Shown here piece by piece: positions 16,776 to 26,241 of a stretch of DNA of 64,000 nucleotides. Every line of letters begins with the position of its first letter. Within the stretch, counting starts at the first letter, position 1. A model generated the notes under the pieces. It ran no database searches. It worked only from the letters and a program-made list of their open reading frames with translations, and was not told where the DNA came from. The stretch comes from Planctomycetaceae bacterium (GTDB taxonomy: Bacteria; Planctomycetota; Phycisphaerae; Phycisphaerales; SM1A02). The stretch covers positions 62,001-126,000 of the forward strand of contig JAIXYQ010000010.1 of the NCBI GenBank assembly GCA_027490145.1. The letters are read 5' to 3'. Both the position numbers and the translations under genes were made by a program.

Positions 16776-18413
16776 TCAGTTGCAGGGGCCCCACTTGGCC
16801 AGCAGCTGGGCGAAGTCGTCGCCGTCGACGTAGCCATTGCGGTTGATGTCCGCGCGGCTGTTGGTGGCCTGGCCCCAGGCGCTCAGGAGGGCGCCCATGT
16901 CAGTGCTGTCCACCATGCCGTCCAGCGTTCCGGCGCAGTCTTCGATGCAGGAGCCGACCAGTTCCGGAGCGAAGAACGCATACAGCTGGCCACCCTCGAT
17001 GAGCGGAGCAGCCAGCGAGTAGTGCGCCTGCATGTTGCCGACGAACCAGCCGAGGCCGAGGGTGTCGCGGGCATCGAACACGCCCGAGTTCTCCTCGTCC
17101 TGGCTGAACGGGGCGGTCGCGGCCATGCCGACGTCACCGAAGCGCGCCGGGTCGGACTGCAGGATCACCTGCAGCGAATCCGTCTGCACGTCGTAGGCCA
17201 GCGTCTTGGCGCTGTGCGGGTGGTTGCCCGGGTCTTCCTGCAGGATCACGCGCGTGCCACCCTGGATGGTGTTGTAGACGCACAGGTTGTCGCCCATCTC
17301 CATCACGTCGGTGCCGTCGAGGACAGCCTCGATGGTGCCGCCAGCCAGGACGTTGTTCACGTCATTGAAGCGCAGGCGGTACAGGCGGCTGCCGTGGGTC
17401 TGCGCAGCGCCACCCGAGGTGGTGCTCATGCGGTCGGTGTTGACGACGTAGAAGTCCGCCGGGTTGGCCGGATCCCACGCGCCGTCCTCAGGACGGAGGA
17501 ACGAGGTTCCCGCGGCAGTGCCGCCGGCAGCCAGCGTGAACGTTCCGCTGAAGATCGGGCCGGTCGTCGTGTTGCCGAGGGCGTTGACGCGATCTTCCGC
17601 CGCGACATCGACGCCGTTCACCTTGACCTGGATGCCGTAGGACGTGCCGTTCATCAGTCCAGCCTGCTCGGCCGGGTTGCCCGAGGCCTGCTTGGTGCCG
17701 ACGTAGACGAACATGCGGTTGGCGCCGCCGTCCGAAGTCCCGATGACCACGGTGGTGTCGCTCGCCATCGGGCGGGCGAGGCCGTTCTCCCACGAACCGG
17801 AGGAGGCATCAAACGCAGTCATCTGGTAGACGACGCCGGTGTCGAGGTCGGTGGCCGTCATGCGACCGGGGGTGCCTGACTCTTCGCCCGTGAAGAAGAA
17901 GCGGTTCTGCGTGCCCAGGCCGGTGCTCGCGTTGTAGAGCGCGCGGACTTCGGGGACGTCGCCCGAGCAGAAGCGCGCGAACTTGAAGAGGCTTCCGCCG
18001 GTGCCGTTGCTCACGGTGGCGCAGCTCGTCATGGCGTCAGCGCCGCTGAGCACTTCGAGGGTCGAGGGGTTGATCGTCCAGGCCGAGATGAAGGCGCCAC
18101 CCGAGACGCCGGCAGGCTGGTGGGCGCGCTGGCCCGAGGCGGCGCTCGCGGTGAGCTCGTGGTCGATGAAGAGCTTCATCGAGCCGCCCGACATGAAGGC
18201 GCCCATGCCGTCCGGAATGCCGAGGAGCTGGTAGCCGCCGATGGTGTCGCCGACGGTGAGGATCGAGACGAGGTCGGTGACGGGGCTGCCGGCGACGGGC
18301 TTGACGTACGGCGTTGCCGACGAGGACGGGCCCGTACGGACGGAGGGGACCTGCGCCGAGGCGACGGCGGTCGCGGCAAGGGCAGGAACGATGGCGAGGC
18401 TGATCATCTGCAT
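16776..18413 (-). CDS. Secreted PhoX-like (DUF839) protein with dockerin-like tail
   Basis: A 545-aa exported protein. A signal peptide (about 1-20, ending ATAVASAQ) leads into a beta-propeller-like region with PhoX/DUF839 features: FIDHELTASAASG near the N-terminus, FFFTGEESGTPGR, ENGLARPMASD and EDGAWDPANPADFYVVNTDR. In PhoX the corresponding Glu/Asp residues bind calcium and iron and the enzyme is a phosphatase; activity here is inferred only from family membership. The C-terminus carries two dockerin-like EF-hand repeats (DGMVDSTDMGALLSAWG and DINRNGYVDGDDFAQLLAKWG). The start ATG at 18413 is preceded by AGGAG at a spacing of about 9 nt. Confidence 0.8.
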   Translation of the reverse strand: MQMISLAIVPALAATAVASAQVPSVRTGPSSSATPYVKPVAGSPVTDLVSILTVGDTIGGYQLLGIPDGMGAFMSGGSMKLFIDHELTASAASGQRAHQPAGVSGGAFISAWTINPSTLEVLSGADAMTSCATVSNGTGGSLFKFARFCSGDVPEVRALYNASTGLGTQNRFFFTGEESGTPGRMTATDLDTGVVYQMTAFDASSGSWENGLARPMASDTTVVIGTSDGGANRMFVYVGTKQASGNPAEQAGLMNGTSYGIQVKVNGVDVAAEDRVNALGNTTTGPIFSGTFTLAAGGTAAGTSFLRPEDGAWDPANPADFYVVNTDRMSTTSGGAAQTHGSRLYRLRFNDVNNVLAGGTIEAVLDGTDVMEMGDNLCVYNTIQGGTRVILQEDPGNHPHSAKTLAYDVQTDSLQVILQSDPARFGDVGMAATAPFSQDEENSGVFDARDTLGLGWFVGNMQAHYSLAAPLIEGGQLYAFFAPELVGSCIEDCAGTLDGMVDSTDMGALLSAWGQATNSRADINRNGYVDGDDFAQLLAKWGPCN

Positions 18414-18628
18414 GACGGATGGCTCCTGGTTCGAGTCTGGGTGGATCTGGATCACGGTGCGCGCCGGACCGACTGATCGGATCCGCCGCTGGCCATCATC
18501 TTGCATCGCCTTCGCAAGTGATCCGCCAACGTTCGATTCAGCCTGCGTGAAACTGAGTTCGCCGAACGGTCACCGACTCGGCGCGGCCCACACGGAACGC
18601 TTGCACGAGTTGAACACGATGAAGCCGT

Positions 18629-19822
18629 TCAGCGAACTCGATTCGCCTCGGCCGGGCGCTTCTCGATGCGCAAGGTGATGGTCATCTCCTTGCCGTCGCG
18701 GAAGATGCGCGCAGGCACCTGGGCACCGGCGAAGTAGTAGAGCGATTGCTGGAAGTCGACCACGCCATGGATGGTCGTGGTGTTCATCGTGGTGATCCAG
18801 TCGCCGACCTTCACGCCGGCGGCCGAGGCGGGGCTCGGGTCGTAGACATCATCGATGTACAAGCCGTTGGCAGGCTTCACGAGGGCGTCGAATGCCGCCT
18901 GGTCGTTCATCTTGCGACGCAGTTCCGCGGCGCTCAGCACGGAGAAGCCCACCCATGGCGACTCGGTGGAACGCTTGGTTTTCAGGGCTTCTGCCACACC
19001 CAGTGCCGTCTGGACCTGCATGGCGAGCGTGACATGGGACTGTGGCTCCGGACGGGCGGCAGCATCCGTGCTCGGTGGTGGAACGAGCATGCCGACCGTC
19101 TGCCCCGCGCCGTTGACGAGGATGCCGCCGACGGCGCCGGGGGCGATCGCCATGCTGCCGTGGATGAAGCTGCCGGTGAGGTCCGCCTGGTAGCAGGCTG
19201 CCGTGGGAAGCGCCATGATGACGCCGGGTGCGAAGGTGCGCGACGAGCCGAACGGGTCCGCGACGGCGAAGACTGCGTCGCCGATCTCGAGGTCGTCGAC
19301 CGAACCCGGCACGATGGGGCGCAGGCTGCCGAAGCTCCCGTCGGCGATGGGCTTGATGCGCAGCACGGCCAGGTTGATGGTCGGCTCCGCCGCAACCAGT
19401 TCGGCGTCGAAGCGCGAACCATCGGCAGCCTCGACATCCACGCGCTCGACCAGGCTTCCGTTGGGAAACGTCAACGGCGTGTAGCAACACAGCACGGTGC
19501 CGTCCGCGGAGGCCACGAAACCGCTCGACACGTTCATCCGGGCGAAGCCGGGGTACGGCGATTCGTCGGCGATCGCCCAGCGGCCGTCGTACGCCACGCC
19601 CTCGGGGACCGGTTCATAGGCGGTCACGGTGACGACCGACGGGCGAACCGCGGCGTTCACTGCGCGGAGGTCGGCGTTCGCCGTGCCGAACGGCCCAGCA
19701 GCCGTCGGAGCCTGCGGTGCCGCGGGCGTGGCGGTCGCCGCTGGGGCCTGGGCCGCGGCTGCGGCCCCGGGCATGACGAGCGAGCCGAGGAGGGTGAGGA
19801 CGACGGTCGTGGGGCGAAGCAT
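18629..19822 (-). CDS. HtrA-like protein with degraded catalytic triad and PDZ domain
   Basis: A 397-aa exported protein. A signal peptide (1-23) and an Ala/Pro-rich linker precede a trypsin-like domain of the HtrA/DegP type, recognisable at SSGFVASADGTVL (99-111), PTINLAVLRIKP (147-158), GDAVFAVADPFG and IAPGAVGGILVNGAGQTVGM (226-245). All three catalytic positions are lost. The histidine site (TNxHV in HtrA) reads CCYTP, the Asp of DLAVL is N150, and the serine of GNSGG is V231. A PDZ domain (about 300-390, with GLYIDDVYDPSPASAAGVKVGDWITTMN) remains. It is probably a binding or regulatory pseudoprotease in the periplasm. No nearby active HtrA is present. Confidence 0.8.
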   Translation of the reverse strand: MLRPTTVVLTLLGSLVMPGAAAAAQAPAATATPAAPQAPTAAGPFGTANADLRAVNAAVRPSVVTVTAYEPVPEGVAYDGRWAIADESPYPGFARMNVSSGFVASADGTVLCCYTPLTFPNGSLVERVDVEAADGSRFDAELVAAEPTINLAVLRIKPIADGSFGSLRPIVPGSVDDLEIGDAVFAVADPFGSSRTFAPGVIMALPTAACYQADLTGSFIHGSMAIAPGAVGGILVNGAGQTVGMLVPPPSTDAAARPEPQSHVTLAMQVQTALGVAEALKTKRSTESPWVGFSVLSAAELRRKMNDQAAFDALVKPANGLYIDDVYDPSPASAAGVKVGDWITTMNTTTIHGVVDFQQSLYYFAGAQVPARIFRDGKEMTITLRIEKRPAEANRVR

Positions 19823-19923
19823 GGAGCGCGGACGGTCGCCTGCCGGTGTGAACGATCCGCGAAGGAAGCGTTCAGGGAGTGTTGATTCACGCGCTGCTCA
19901 TCCGGAGCACACCGTCCCGGGGC

Positions 19924-19929
19924 TACCGT
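19924..19929 (+). promoter_or_regulatory. -10-like hexamer, leaderless start of the imelysin gene
   Basis: TACCGT, 7 nt before the ATG at 19937. Confidence 0.5.
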
Positions 19930-19936
19930 CAGCGTC

Positions 19937-21106
19937 ATGCGGATCCGGACCGTGATGGGCGTGATGGCGATGGTGTGGACGGCCACGCTGCCGACGATGG
20001 CGTTCCGTGACGTGGTCGGGGCGGACTCGCACGCGCTGCCGGTTGACGTGGGACGCTGCGTCGCCGCATACGCCGCACTCGTCGAACGTTCGTACGCCCA
20101 AACGGCCGAGTCCGCCCGGCAGATGCGTGCGGCGATCCAGGCCTTCTGCGCCGCCCCGTCGCAGGATGGGCTCGAACGGGCGCGCTCCTGCTGGTGCACC
20201 GCGCGCGACCTGTACGGCCGGACGGAGGTGTTCCGGTTCGGGAACGGGCCGATCGACTCGACGCGGGGCGGCGTCGAGACCTTCGTCAATGCCTGGCCGG
20301 TCGACGAGGCCTACATCGATGCGGTCGACGGTGCCGTGGCGCCCGGGATCATCGCGAATCCGACGAAGTACCCATCGGTCGGCAAGGCCATCCTTCGGGT
20401 GCACAACCAGCGCGGTGGCGAGACGAACGTGTGCACGGGCTGGCACGCCATCGAGTTCCTGCTCTGGGGGCAGGATCGCTCACCGTCGGGCCCGGGCGAT
20501 CGCTCGTTCCGTGACTTCGTGGACGGCGGTGCCGAACATGCCGATCGGCGCCGCGAGTTCCTGCTCGAGGCCACCGACCTGTTGTGCGACGATCTGGCGA
20601 AGCTCGAGGCTGCGTGGGCCGATCGCCCCGGCACCTACCGAAGCCGTTTCGTTGCGGATCCCCAGGCAGCCCTGCGGTCGATGCTCTGCGGCATCGCGTT
20701 GCTGAGCGGATTCGAGATGTCCGGCGAGCGACTTGCCGCCGCGCTGGAGTCGGGCGACCAGGAGCAAGAGCACAGTTGCTTCAGCGATACGACCGACCGT
20801 GACTTCAAGGCAGGACTCGCGGGCATGGCCACCGTGCTGCGCGGTCAGCGCGATGACGGCGTCCTCCCGCTCGTCCGCGAGCGCGACGCCGCGGTCGCCG
20901 AGACCCTCGAGCGCGCGCTGGTCCACGCCGAGGCGTGCATGCTCGCCATGCCGCATCCCTTCGACGCGGCACTCCAGTCGGCCGGATCGAGCGATGAGCG
21001 GCGTCGCTTGACGGCGATCATGGAGGCCCTGGAATCGCTCTCCGAAGCGACGACCGCTGCTGCCCGGACGATGGGCTTCACGCTCCCGACGGAACCCCAG
21101 GGATGA
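19937..21106 (+). CDS. Imelysin (M75) family protein
   Basis: A 389-aa exported protein with a signal peptide (about 1-22) and the imelysin fold. The GxHxxE signature is GWHAIEFLLWGQD with H170 and E173, the conserved pair first proposed as peptidase residues and now thought to contribute to metal binding. Imelysins such as ICMP, IrpA and EfeO-related proteins act in iron uptake. The gene overlaps the next one, a di-haem oxidoreductase, by 4 bp, the same partnership seen in iron-regulated loci of Pseudomonas. No TonB receptor or Fur box is seen nearby. Confidence 0.85.
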   Translation: MRIRTVMGVMAMVWTATLPTMAFRDVVGADSHALPVDVGRCVAAYAALVERSYAQTAESARQMRAAIQAFCAAPSQDGLERARSCWCTARDLYGRTEVFRFGNGPIDSTRGGVETFVNAWPVDEAYIDAVDGAVAPGIIANPTKYPSVGKAILRVHNQRGGETNVCTGWHAIEFLLWGQDRSPSGPGDRSFRDFVDGGAEHADRRREFLLEATDLLCDDLAKLEAAWADRPGTYRSRFVADPQAALRSMLCGIALLSGFEMSGERLAAALESGDQEQEHSCFSDTTDRDFKAGLAGMATVLRGQRDDGVLPLVRERDAAVAETLERALVHAEACMLAMPHPFDAALQSAGSSDERRRLTAIMEALESLSEATTAAARTMGFTLPTEPQG

Positions 21107-22485
21107 GCATGCGTCCGATCGGGCTGGGAGCATGCGCGGTCCTCGCGGTCGTGCTCATCGTGAAGGCCCGCGAGGGACTGGGCCAGCTCACGCAGCGTGC
21201 CGCCAATGTGGCCGTTGCCGAGCCGCCCCGAGCCGCGCCCGCGGTCGAGGCCGATGGCCCGGGAGCGTTCAGCCTGTCGATCCCCGGGCTTTCTCGCGAG
21301 GATCGTCGCGCGTTCAGCGTCGGCAATGCGCTCTTCCGCGACAACTGGGTGCCGGCGCCATCGAGTGCCGAGGGACGCGATGGCCTCGGCCCGCTCTTCG
21401 TCGCATCGTCCTGCAGTGCGTGCCACATGGAAGATGGCCGGGGCAGGCCGCCGTTGGACGACGCCGAACGGAGCACCGGCATGGTGGTGTTCTCGTCGTC
21501 ATCGCTTGATCCCTCCGCGCCCCACCCGATGCTCGGTGCGCAGGTCCAGGAGCTCGCCATGCCCGGCGTCGAGCCGGAAGCCCACGTCCGGTTGGTTCCC
21601 GTCGACGTGTCGCCGCATGGTGCGGCCCCGCTCATGACCTGGCGGGTCGAACTCCGGACGCCGGCGGGTGCACCCATCCATGATGCTGTGCCTTCGGTGC
21701 GGATGGGGCCGCAGTTGATCGGGCTTGGCTTGCTCGAGGCCGTGGATGACGAGACGATCCGGGCTGCGGCCGATCCCGAGGATCGCGATCGTGACGGCAT
21801 TTCGGGTCGCGCCCACGAGGTCGATGCGGACGGCGTGCGTCGAATCGGTCGCTTTGGATGGAAGGCGACCCAGGCCACGCTGGATGCCCAGGTCGCTGCC
21901 GCGCTGCACGGCGACATGGGCCTGACCACGTCGGTGCATCCGCGCGAGTCGCTCACCGAGGCCCAGCGCGCCTCGATCACGGCGCCCAGCGGCGGCGATC
22001 CCGAGGTCGACGATCTGAAGGTGCAGCGATTGGCCCACTATTGCCGTGTGCTCGCGGTGCCACGACGGAGAAATGCGGATGATCCGCGCGTGCAGCGGGG
22101 CTCTGCGCTGTTCGAGTCAACCGGTTGTGTGTCGTGCCATCGCCCATCGATGCGGACCGGGACCGGATCCCCGGTGTCCCAATACCACGAGGTCGACGTG
22201 GCGGCCTACACCGACCTGCTGCTGCACGACATGGGCGAAGGGTTGGCCGATGGCCGCCCGGATGGCATGGCGAGCGGCTCGGAGTGGCGCACTCCGCCAC
22301 TGTGGGGCCTTGGACTCATCGAGGTCGTGAACGGCCACACGCGCTTGCTGCACGATGGGCGGGCGCGCTCCGTCGAGGAGGCCATCCTCTGGCACGGCGG
22401 TGAGGCAGCGTCGAGCAGGCGCTCGTTCGAAGCGCTCGGAGCCGACGATCGAGAGGCCTTGCTGGCCTTCCTGCGGTCGATCTGA
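21103..22485 (+). CDS. Di-haem c-type oxidoreductase (DHOR/DUF1111 family)
   Basis: A 460-aa periplasmic cytochrome of the di-haem oxidoreductase family (often called thiol oxidoreductase). An N-terminal hydrophobic segment (about 5-20) is a signal or anchor. Two haem c sites are visible: SSCSACHMEDGRG (C104, C107, H108) and TGCVSCHRPS (C342, C345, H346). The C-terminal TPPLWGLGLIEVVNGHTRLLHDGRARSVEEAILWHGGEA block is the family hallmark. The start overlaps the imelysin stop by 4 bp (ATGA). The pair probably works in iron acquisition or redox handling at the periplasmic face of the membrane. Confidence 0.88.
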   Translation: MSMRPIGLGACAVLAVVLIVKAREGLGQLTQRAANVAVAEPPRAAPAVEADGPGAFSLSIPGLSREDRRAFSVGNALFRDNWVPAPSSAEGRDGLGPLFVASSCSACHMEDGRGRPPLDDAERSTGMVVFSSSSLDPSAPHPMLGAQVQELAMPGVEPEAHVRLVPVDVSPHGAAPLMTWRVELRTPAGAPIHDAVPSVRMGPQLIGLGLLEAVDDETIRAAADPEDRDRDGISGRAHEVDADGVRRIGRFGWKATQATLDAQVAAALHGDMGLTTSVHPRESLTEAQRASITAPSGGDPEVDDLKVQRLAHYCRVLAVPRRRNADDPRVQRGSALFESTGCVSCHRPSMRTGTGSPVSQYHEVDVAAYTDLLLHDMGEGLADGRPDGMASGSEWRTPPLWGLGLIEVVNGHTRLLHDGRARSVEEAILWHGGEAASSRRSFEALGADDREALLAFLRSI

Positions 22486-22530
22486 CGTCGCACCGATGCG
22501 ATGCACCCGAGGGTCCGCCCCGGCGCCTCG

Positions 22531-22536
22531 TACACT
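22531..22536 (+). promoter_or_regulatory. -10-like hexamer before the zinc-ribbon membrane protein
   Basis: TACACT, 6 nt before the ATG at 22543. Confidence 0.5.
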
Positions 22537-22542
22537 GCACGC

Positions 22543-24282
22543 ATGCCGAGCAACGGCGTGAGCGATCATCGCCCCAGTCCCCGTCCGGGTGGTCGGGGTT
22601 GCCGGGCGCATTCGCCCGATGCGTGCCAGGACGGTCGTGGGGCGCAGGCGCCCGGACCGGGCTTCGTGCCCTGGACGATCACGCGCGCGGAGTGGTTCGG
22701 ACAGCGTGCGCGACTGCGGCGACGGCGGATCCTGATGTGGGCGTCGGTGGTGTTCTTCGTGGGCATCATCTGCGTCACCCTGATCGGTGGACGGTTTGGT
22801 GGCGGCGGGTGGTTGGCCGCCGCGGGCATGCTTGTCGGCGTTTGCTCGCTCGCGATCGATAATCGCCGGACGGCGCGGCTCGAACGTGCGCTCGACCGGA
22901 TCTGGGACGAGCATGGGTGCGCCTGTCCGCAGTGCTTCGAGTCGGTGCTGCACCAGCCGTGTCCCCGGCATGGGCTTGGCCCGGCGTCGCAGCCGGACCT
23001 GGTGGCGCTCTGGGAAGCGACCGCCACCAACCAACTGCCCGAGGTGTTTCAGGCGTCGCGTCGGCTTCGCGAACAGGGCTGGATCGGCTGGCGGCCTCCG
23101 ATCCCGACGGTGATGGCGAGCGGGATGATGTCCATGGTCGATCCCAAGGCCGGCCTCGGCCGTCGGCTCGGCGTGGCGATCGTGATCGCGGTGGTCCTGG
23201 TCCTCCCTGTCACGCTCGCAATGCGCATGGTCGTGCCGAGCCTGTCCGGGAGTCCGTTCTGGATCGTCATGCCGCTGCTGATGCCGTTCATGGTCGTGCT
23301 CACGCCGAGCATGACGATGACGGGCGGGCGCGCCAGGAACCGCTGCGTGGCGTGCGGTCAGGAGCTGGCCGATGCCGTGCCGTCGGCATGCCCGGAGTGC
23401 AACGCCGAGCTCTCGCGCGACGGGGCCGTGACGAGTGTGGCGCAGGCTCCGCGGGCACCACTCAAGGTGGTGGGGTGGTTCATGCTGTTCGCGCTCGCGC
23501 CGCTGCTCCTGATGATGGGACCGATGTTGGTTGACCTACCACCATGGCTCGGGTTGCGGGTCGCGCGCGTGCTGGGGCCGCAGCCGTTCCTGTACCGAGA
23601 CTTGGCGACCCAGCAGCTGACCCCTGAGGAAGTCGACCTTGCGGCGTCCATCATCATCGATCGCCTCGAGGCGGATCCATCGGGCTCGGTCCTTGATTGG
23701 GGCTTCCTCGGGAACGCGCTCGCGGCAGGAACGCTCCCGGAGTCGTGGGCCAAGCGCATGGCCACGGCCGGCGTGCGTGTGTCCACCGAGGCGCTGGTCG
23801 AGGATGGCGTGCTCGTGGTACGCGTGACGCCGTCGATGCCCCACAGTCTGTTCGTAGGCGGACTGTCGCCGCACCTGGTCCTGCTCGCTGCGACGATCGA
23901 TGGCCAGCCCATGCAGTGTGGCGCGGAGCGCGCGCTGGACCAGACCGCGGTCGATCCAGGCATGCGTCGGGCGATGCAGGACGGCATGTCCACGCAGCCG
24001 CCGGCCGTGCAGTCTGCATGGAAGCGCTGGCTCGAGCTGCCGACGAGCCTGCAGGCGCGCGTGCCCTTGGCGGGGATCGTCGATGGCGAGCATCGCGTGG
24101 AGCTCACGATGGTCTTGGTCGTGACTGCGGCGACGACGCCCGGCATCGAGCGGGGGCATCGTTGGCAGCCGGCCTTCGATGGGCAGGGTGCGCTCGTCGT
24201 GCCTGACGATGCGCGCGTGGCGGGCGGGGAGCGGGTCTATCCGTTCGACCAGGCGGTCACGATCACGCTGCCCTTGCGTTGA
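22543..24282 (+). CDS. Membrane protein with zinc-ribbon Cys pairs, unknown function
   Basis: A 579-aa protein I do not recognise. After a charged N-terminus there are two adjacent hydrophobic helices (about 62-95), then a cytoplasmic segment with CACPQC and a following CPRH. A second helix pair follows (about 205-260), then a classic zinc ribbon CVACGQEL...CPECNAEL. One more helix (about 310-330) precedes a long C-terminal domain of about 250 residues with no recognisable motif. Zinc-ribbon membrane proteins of this sort are common in planctomycete genomes. The ATG at 22543 was preferred to an upstream start because of the hexamer 6 nt before it. Confidence 0.7.
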   Translation: MPSNGVSDHRPSPRPGGRGCRAHSPDACQDGRGAQAPGPGFVPWTITRAEWFGQRARLRRRRILMWASVVFFVGIICVTLIGGRFGGGGWLAAAGMLVGVCSLAIDNRRTARLERALDRIWDEHGCACPQCFESVLHQPCPRHGLGPASQPDLVALWEATATNQLPEVFQASRRLREQGWIGWRPPIPTVMASGMMSMVDPKAGLGRRLGVAIVIAVVLVLPVTLAMRMVVPSLSGSPFWIVMPLLMPFMVVLTPSMTMTGGRARNRCVACGQELADAVPSACPECNAELSRDGAVTSVAQAPRAPLKVVGWFMLFALAPLLLMMGPMLVDLPPWLGLRVARVLGPQPFLYRDLATQQLTPEEVDLAASIIIDRLEADPSGSVLDWGFLGNALAAGTLPESWAKRMATAGVRVSTEALVEDGVLVVRVTPSMPHSLFVGGLSPHLVLLAATIDGQPMQCGAERALDQTAVDPGMRRAMQDGMSTQPPAVQSAWKRWLELPTSLQARVPLAGIVDGEHRVELTMVLVVTAATTPGIERGHRWQPAFDGQGALVVPDDARVAGGERVYPFDQAVTITLPLR

Positions 24283-24302
24283 ATCGGTTGCTGTGCTATC
24301 CT
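24274..24302 (+). promoter_or_regulatory. Promoter of the RhlE-type helicase
   Basis: TTGCGT (24274-24279) and TATCCT (24297-24302) are separated by 17 nt, the best sigma70-like pair in the window. It overlaps the end of the preceding gene. Confidence 0.6.
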
Positions 24303-24308
24303 CAGCGC

Positions 24309-24528
24309 CTTCAGCCGGTGAACCAGCGCGAGCGATCCACGCTTGCGAACCTCTGGGACTGCGCCGGCAACGCCACGAATCGCAACGGAAGCGGTGGGTG
24401 GCGTCGCTCCTGGCCTTTCCCGTTTCCGCGCCCGCCGGCCGTTGCCGGAGCGCCCCCGGAATCGCGAACAAGCCTCATCCCGGTTGCGGCATCCGTTCCC
24501 AGGCCGCAATCAGACTTGGTTATCTCTT
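24309..24528 (+). promoter_or_regulatory. Long 5' leader of the RhlE-type helicase
   Basis: About 220 nt separate the expected transcription start from the TTG chosen as the helicase start. The stretch includes CGG/CCG-rich segments able to pair (for example GCCGGCCGTTGCCGGAGC around 24437-24454). Reading it in the helicase frame gives no helicase-like sequence. Long leaders of DEAD-box helicase genes are often cold-responsive; here that is inference. Confidence 0.35.
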
Positions 24529-26121
24529 TTGACTGACTCGACCCATTCGACCGTGCCCGCCGCTGCGGGCTTCACGCAACTCGCCCTCCACCCCATGCTC
24601 CTCAAGGCCGTCGAGGCCGAGGGCTACACCACGCCGACGCCGATCCAGGCGCAGACGATTCCCATCGGCATGACGGGCCGCGACGTGCTCGGCATCGCCC
24701 AGACGGGCACCGGCAAGACCGCGGCCTTCGCGCTGCCGATCCTGCACCGCATGAAGTCCGGCGAGCAGGGCGATCTGCGCACCGGCCGCCGTCCGCGCGC
24801 GCTCATCCTGGCCCCCACGCGCGAACTCGCCGCACAGATCGGCGAGAGTTTCGCCACCTACGGCAAGCACCTCGCGCTGCGCCATGCCGTGATCTTCGGC
24901 GGCGTCGGCCAGAACCCGCAGGTCAATGCGCTCAAGGCCGGCGTCGATGTGCTCGTCGCCACGCCGGGGCGCCTGATCGACCTGATGGACCAGGGCTTCG
25001 TGCACCTGGACCGCGTGGGCATCTTCGTGCTCGATGAGGCCGACCGCATGCTCGACATGGGCTTCATCAAGCCGATCCAGCGGATCGCCGCCAAGGTGCC
25101 GAAGGATCGCCAGACCATGCTCTTCAGCGCGACCATGCCCAACGAGATCCAGCACCTGGCCAACCAGCTGCTGCGTGATCCGGCCAAGGTCGCCGTGACG
25201 CCGGTGGCCACCACCGTCGAGAAGATCGCGCAGTCGCTGATCCACGTGCCCAAGGCACACAAGGTCGCGCTCCTCGTGCACCTGCTCAAGGACCCGGGCA
25301 TGGAGCGCGTCGTGGCCTTCACCAAGATGAAGCACGGCGCCGACCGCGTGATGAAGCGCCTCCGCGCGCACGGCATCAAGAGCGAGGCCATCCACGGCAA
25401 CAAGGGCCAGAACCAGCGCATCCGCGCGCTCGAGGCGTTCCGCGAGGGCCGCGTCCGCGTGCTCGTGGCGACCGACATCGCCGCCCGCGGCCTCGACATC
25501 GACGGCATCACCCATGTGGTGAACGTCGACCTGCCCATGGAGGCCGAGGCCTACGTGCACCGCATCGGCCGCACGGCTCGTGCCGGTGCGAGCGGTGCAG
25601 CCATCAGCTTCTGCGACGGTGAGGAGCGCGGCCTGCTGCGCGACATTGAAAAGCTCACGCGCCAGCAGATCCCGGTGCAACCGCTGCCGAACGACCTCTC
25701 GCTGGCCGAGCCGCCGGCGAGCGCGGCGGTCGCGGGTGAATCGGCACCGCAGGCGGCGGCCGGCGGCGGCGAAGGTCGTGGCGGCCGTGGCAAGCGCGGC
25801 GGTCGTGGTCGTTCACGCGGCGGCCAGCAGGGCGAAGCCCGCGAGCCCAAGCCGCAGTCGCAGGGTGCATCCCGCGGCGAGCGTCGTGACCGTCGTCCGG
25901 AGCCGCGTGGCGATCGGTCGTCGCAGCGCAGCCATGCCGCGCCGCACGCCTCGCCCAAGGGGCACCAGCGCGATGCCGCGGCGTTCGAGACCGGTCATCG
26001 ACCCGGTGCAGCGTCGGGCTCGTCCACCGGCAGCGCCGGCGGATCATCCGGCGGCTCGGGTGAGCTCCAGCGTCCGGCGAACGCACGCGGTTGGAACCGC
26101 CCGACGCGCGGGCGTCGCTGA
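24529..26121 (+). CDS. DEAD-box RNA helicase, RhlE type
   Basis: An ATP-dependent RNA helicase of about 530 aa. The Q-motif ([27 protein letters not shown]) is followed by motif I AQTGTGKT, Ia PTRELAAQ, Ib [29 protein letters not shown] and [12 protein letters not shown]. The C-terminal 140 residues are a low-complexity Gly/Arg/Ser-rich tail of the RNA-binding type. The start is uncertain. TTG at 24529 gives [15 protein letters not shown], just before the Q-motif. GTG at 24553 is also possible, while the first in-frame ATG (24595) would cut the Q-motif. It probably acts in ribosome assembly or mRNA turnover. Confidence 0.92.
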   Translation: MTDSTHSTVPAAAGFTQLALHPMLLKAVEAEGYTTPTPIQAQTIPIGMTGRDVLGIAQTGTGKTAAFALPILHRMKSGEQGDLRTGRRPRALILAPTRELAAQIGESFATYGKHLALRHAVIFGGVGQNPQVNALKAGVDVLVATPGRLIDLMDQGFVHLDRVGIFVLDEADRMLDMGFIKPIQRIAAKVPKDRQTMLFSATMPNEIQHLANQLLRDPAKVAVTPVATTVEKIAQSLIHVPKAHKVALLVHLLKDPGMERVVAFTKMKHGADRVMKRLRAHGIKSEAIHGNKGQNQRIRALEAFREGRVRVLVATDIAARGLDIDGITHVVNVDLPMEAEAYVHRIGRTARAGASGAAISFCDGEERGLLRDIEKLTRQQIPVQPLPNDLSLAEPPASAAVAGESAPQAAAGGGEGRGGRGKRGGRGRSRGGQQGEAREPKPQSQGASRGERRDRRPEPRGDRSSQRSHAAPHASPKGHQRDAAAFETGHRPGAASGSSTGSAGGSSGGSGELQRPANARGWNRPTRGRR

Positions 26122-26144
26122 GTGCGGATGACCGTGCGGCAATC

Positions 26145-26180
26145 CGGCCGCGGGATGGTGACATCGCCACTCCGCGGCCG
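26145..26180 (+). terminator. Terminator after the RhlE-type helicase
   Basis: Nine-bp stem CGGCCGCGG/CCGCGGCCG with an inner GGTG/CGCC stem, followed by CCTTTCATG. Good position 24 nt after the stop codon. Confidence 0.7.
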
Positions 26181-26241
26181 CCTTTCATGAAGCCAGTCGA
26201 GCCAGCACTACACTCGGACTCCCCTTGAGGAGGCCACCGAG

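Noticed and set aside
18629..19822. Active HtrA/DegP protease
   Set aside because: His, Asp and Ser positions are all replaced, so proteolysis is not expected.
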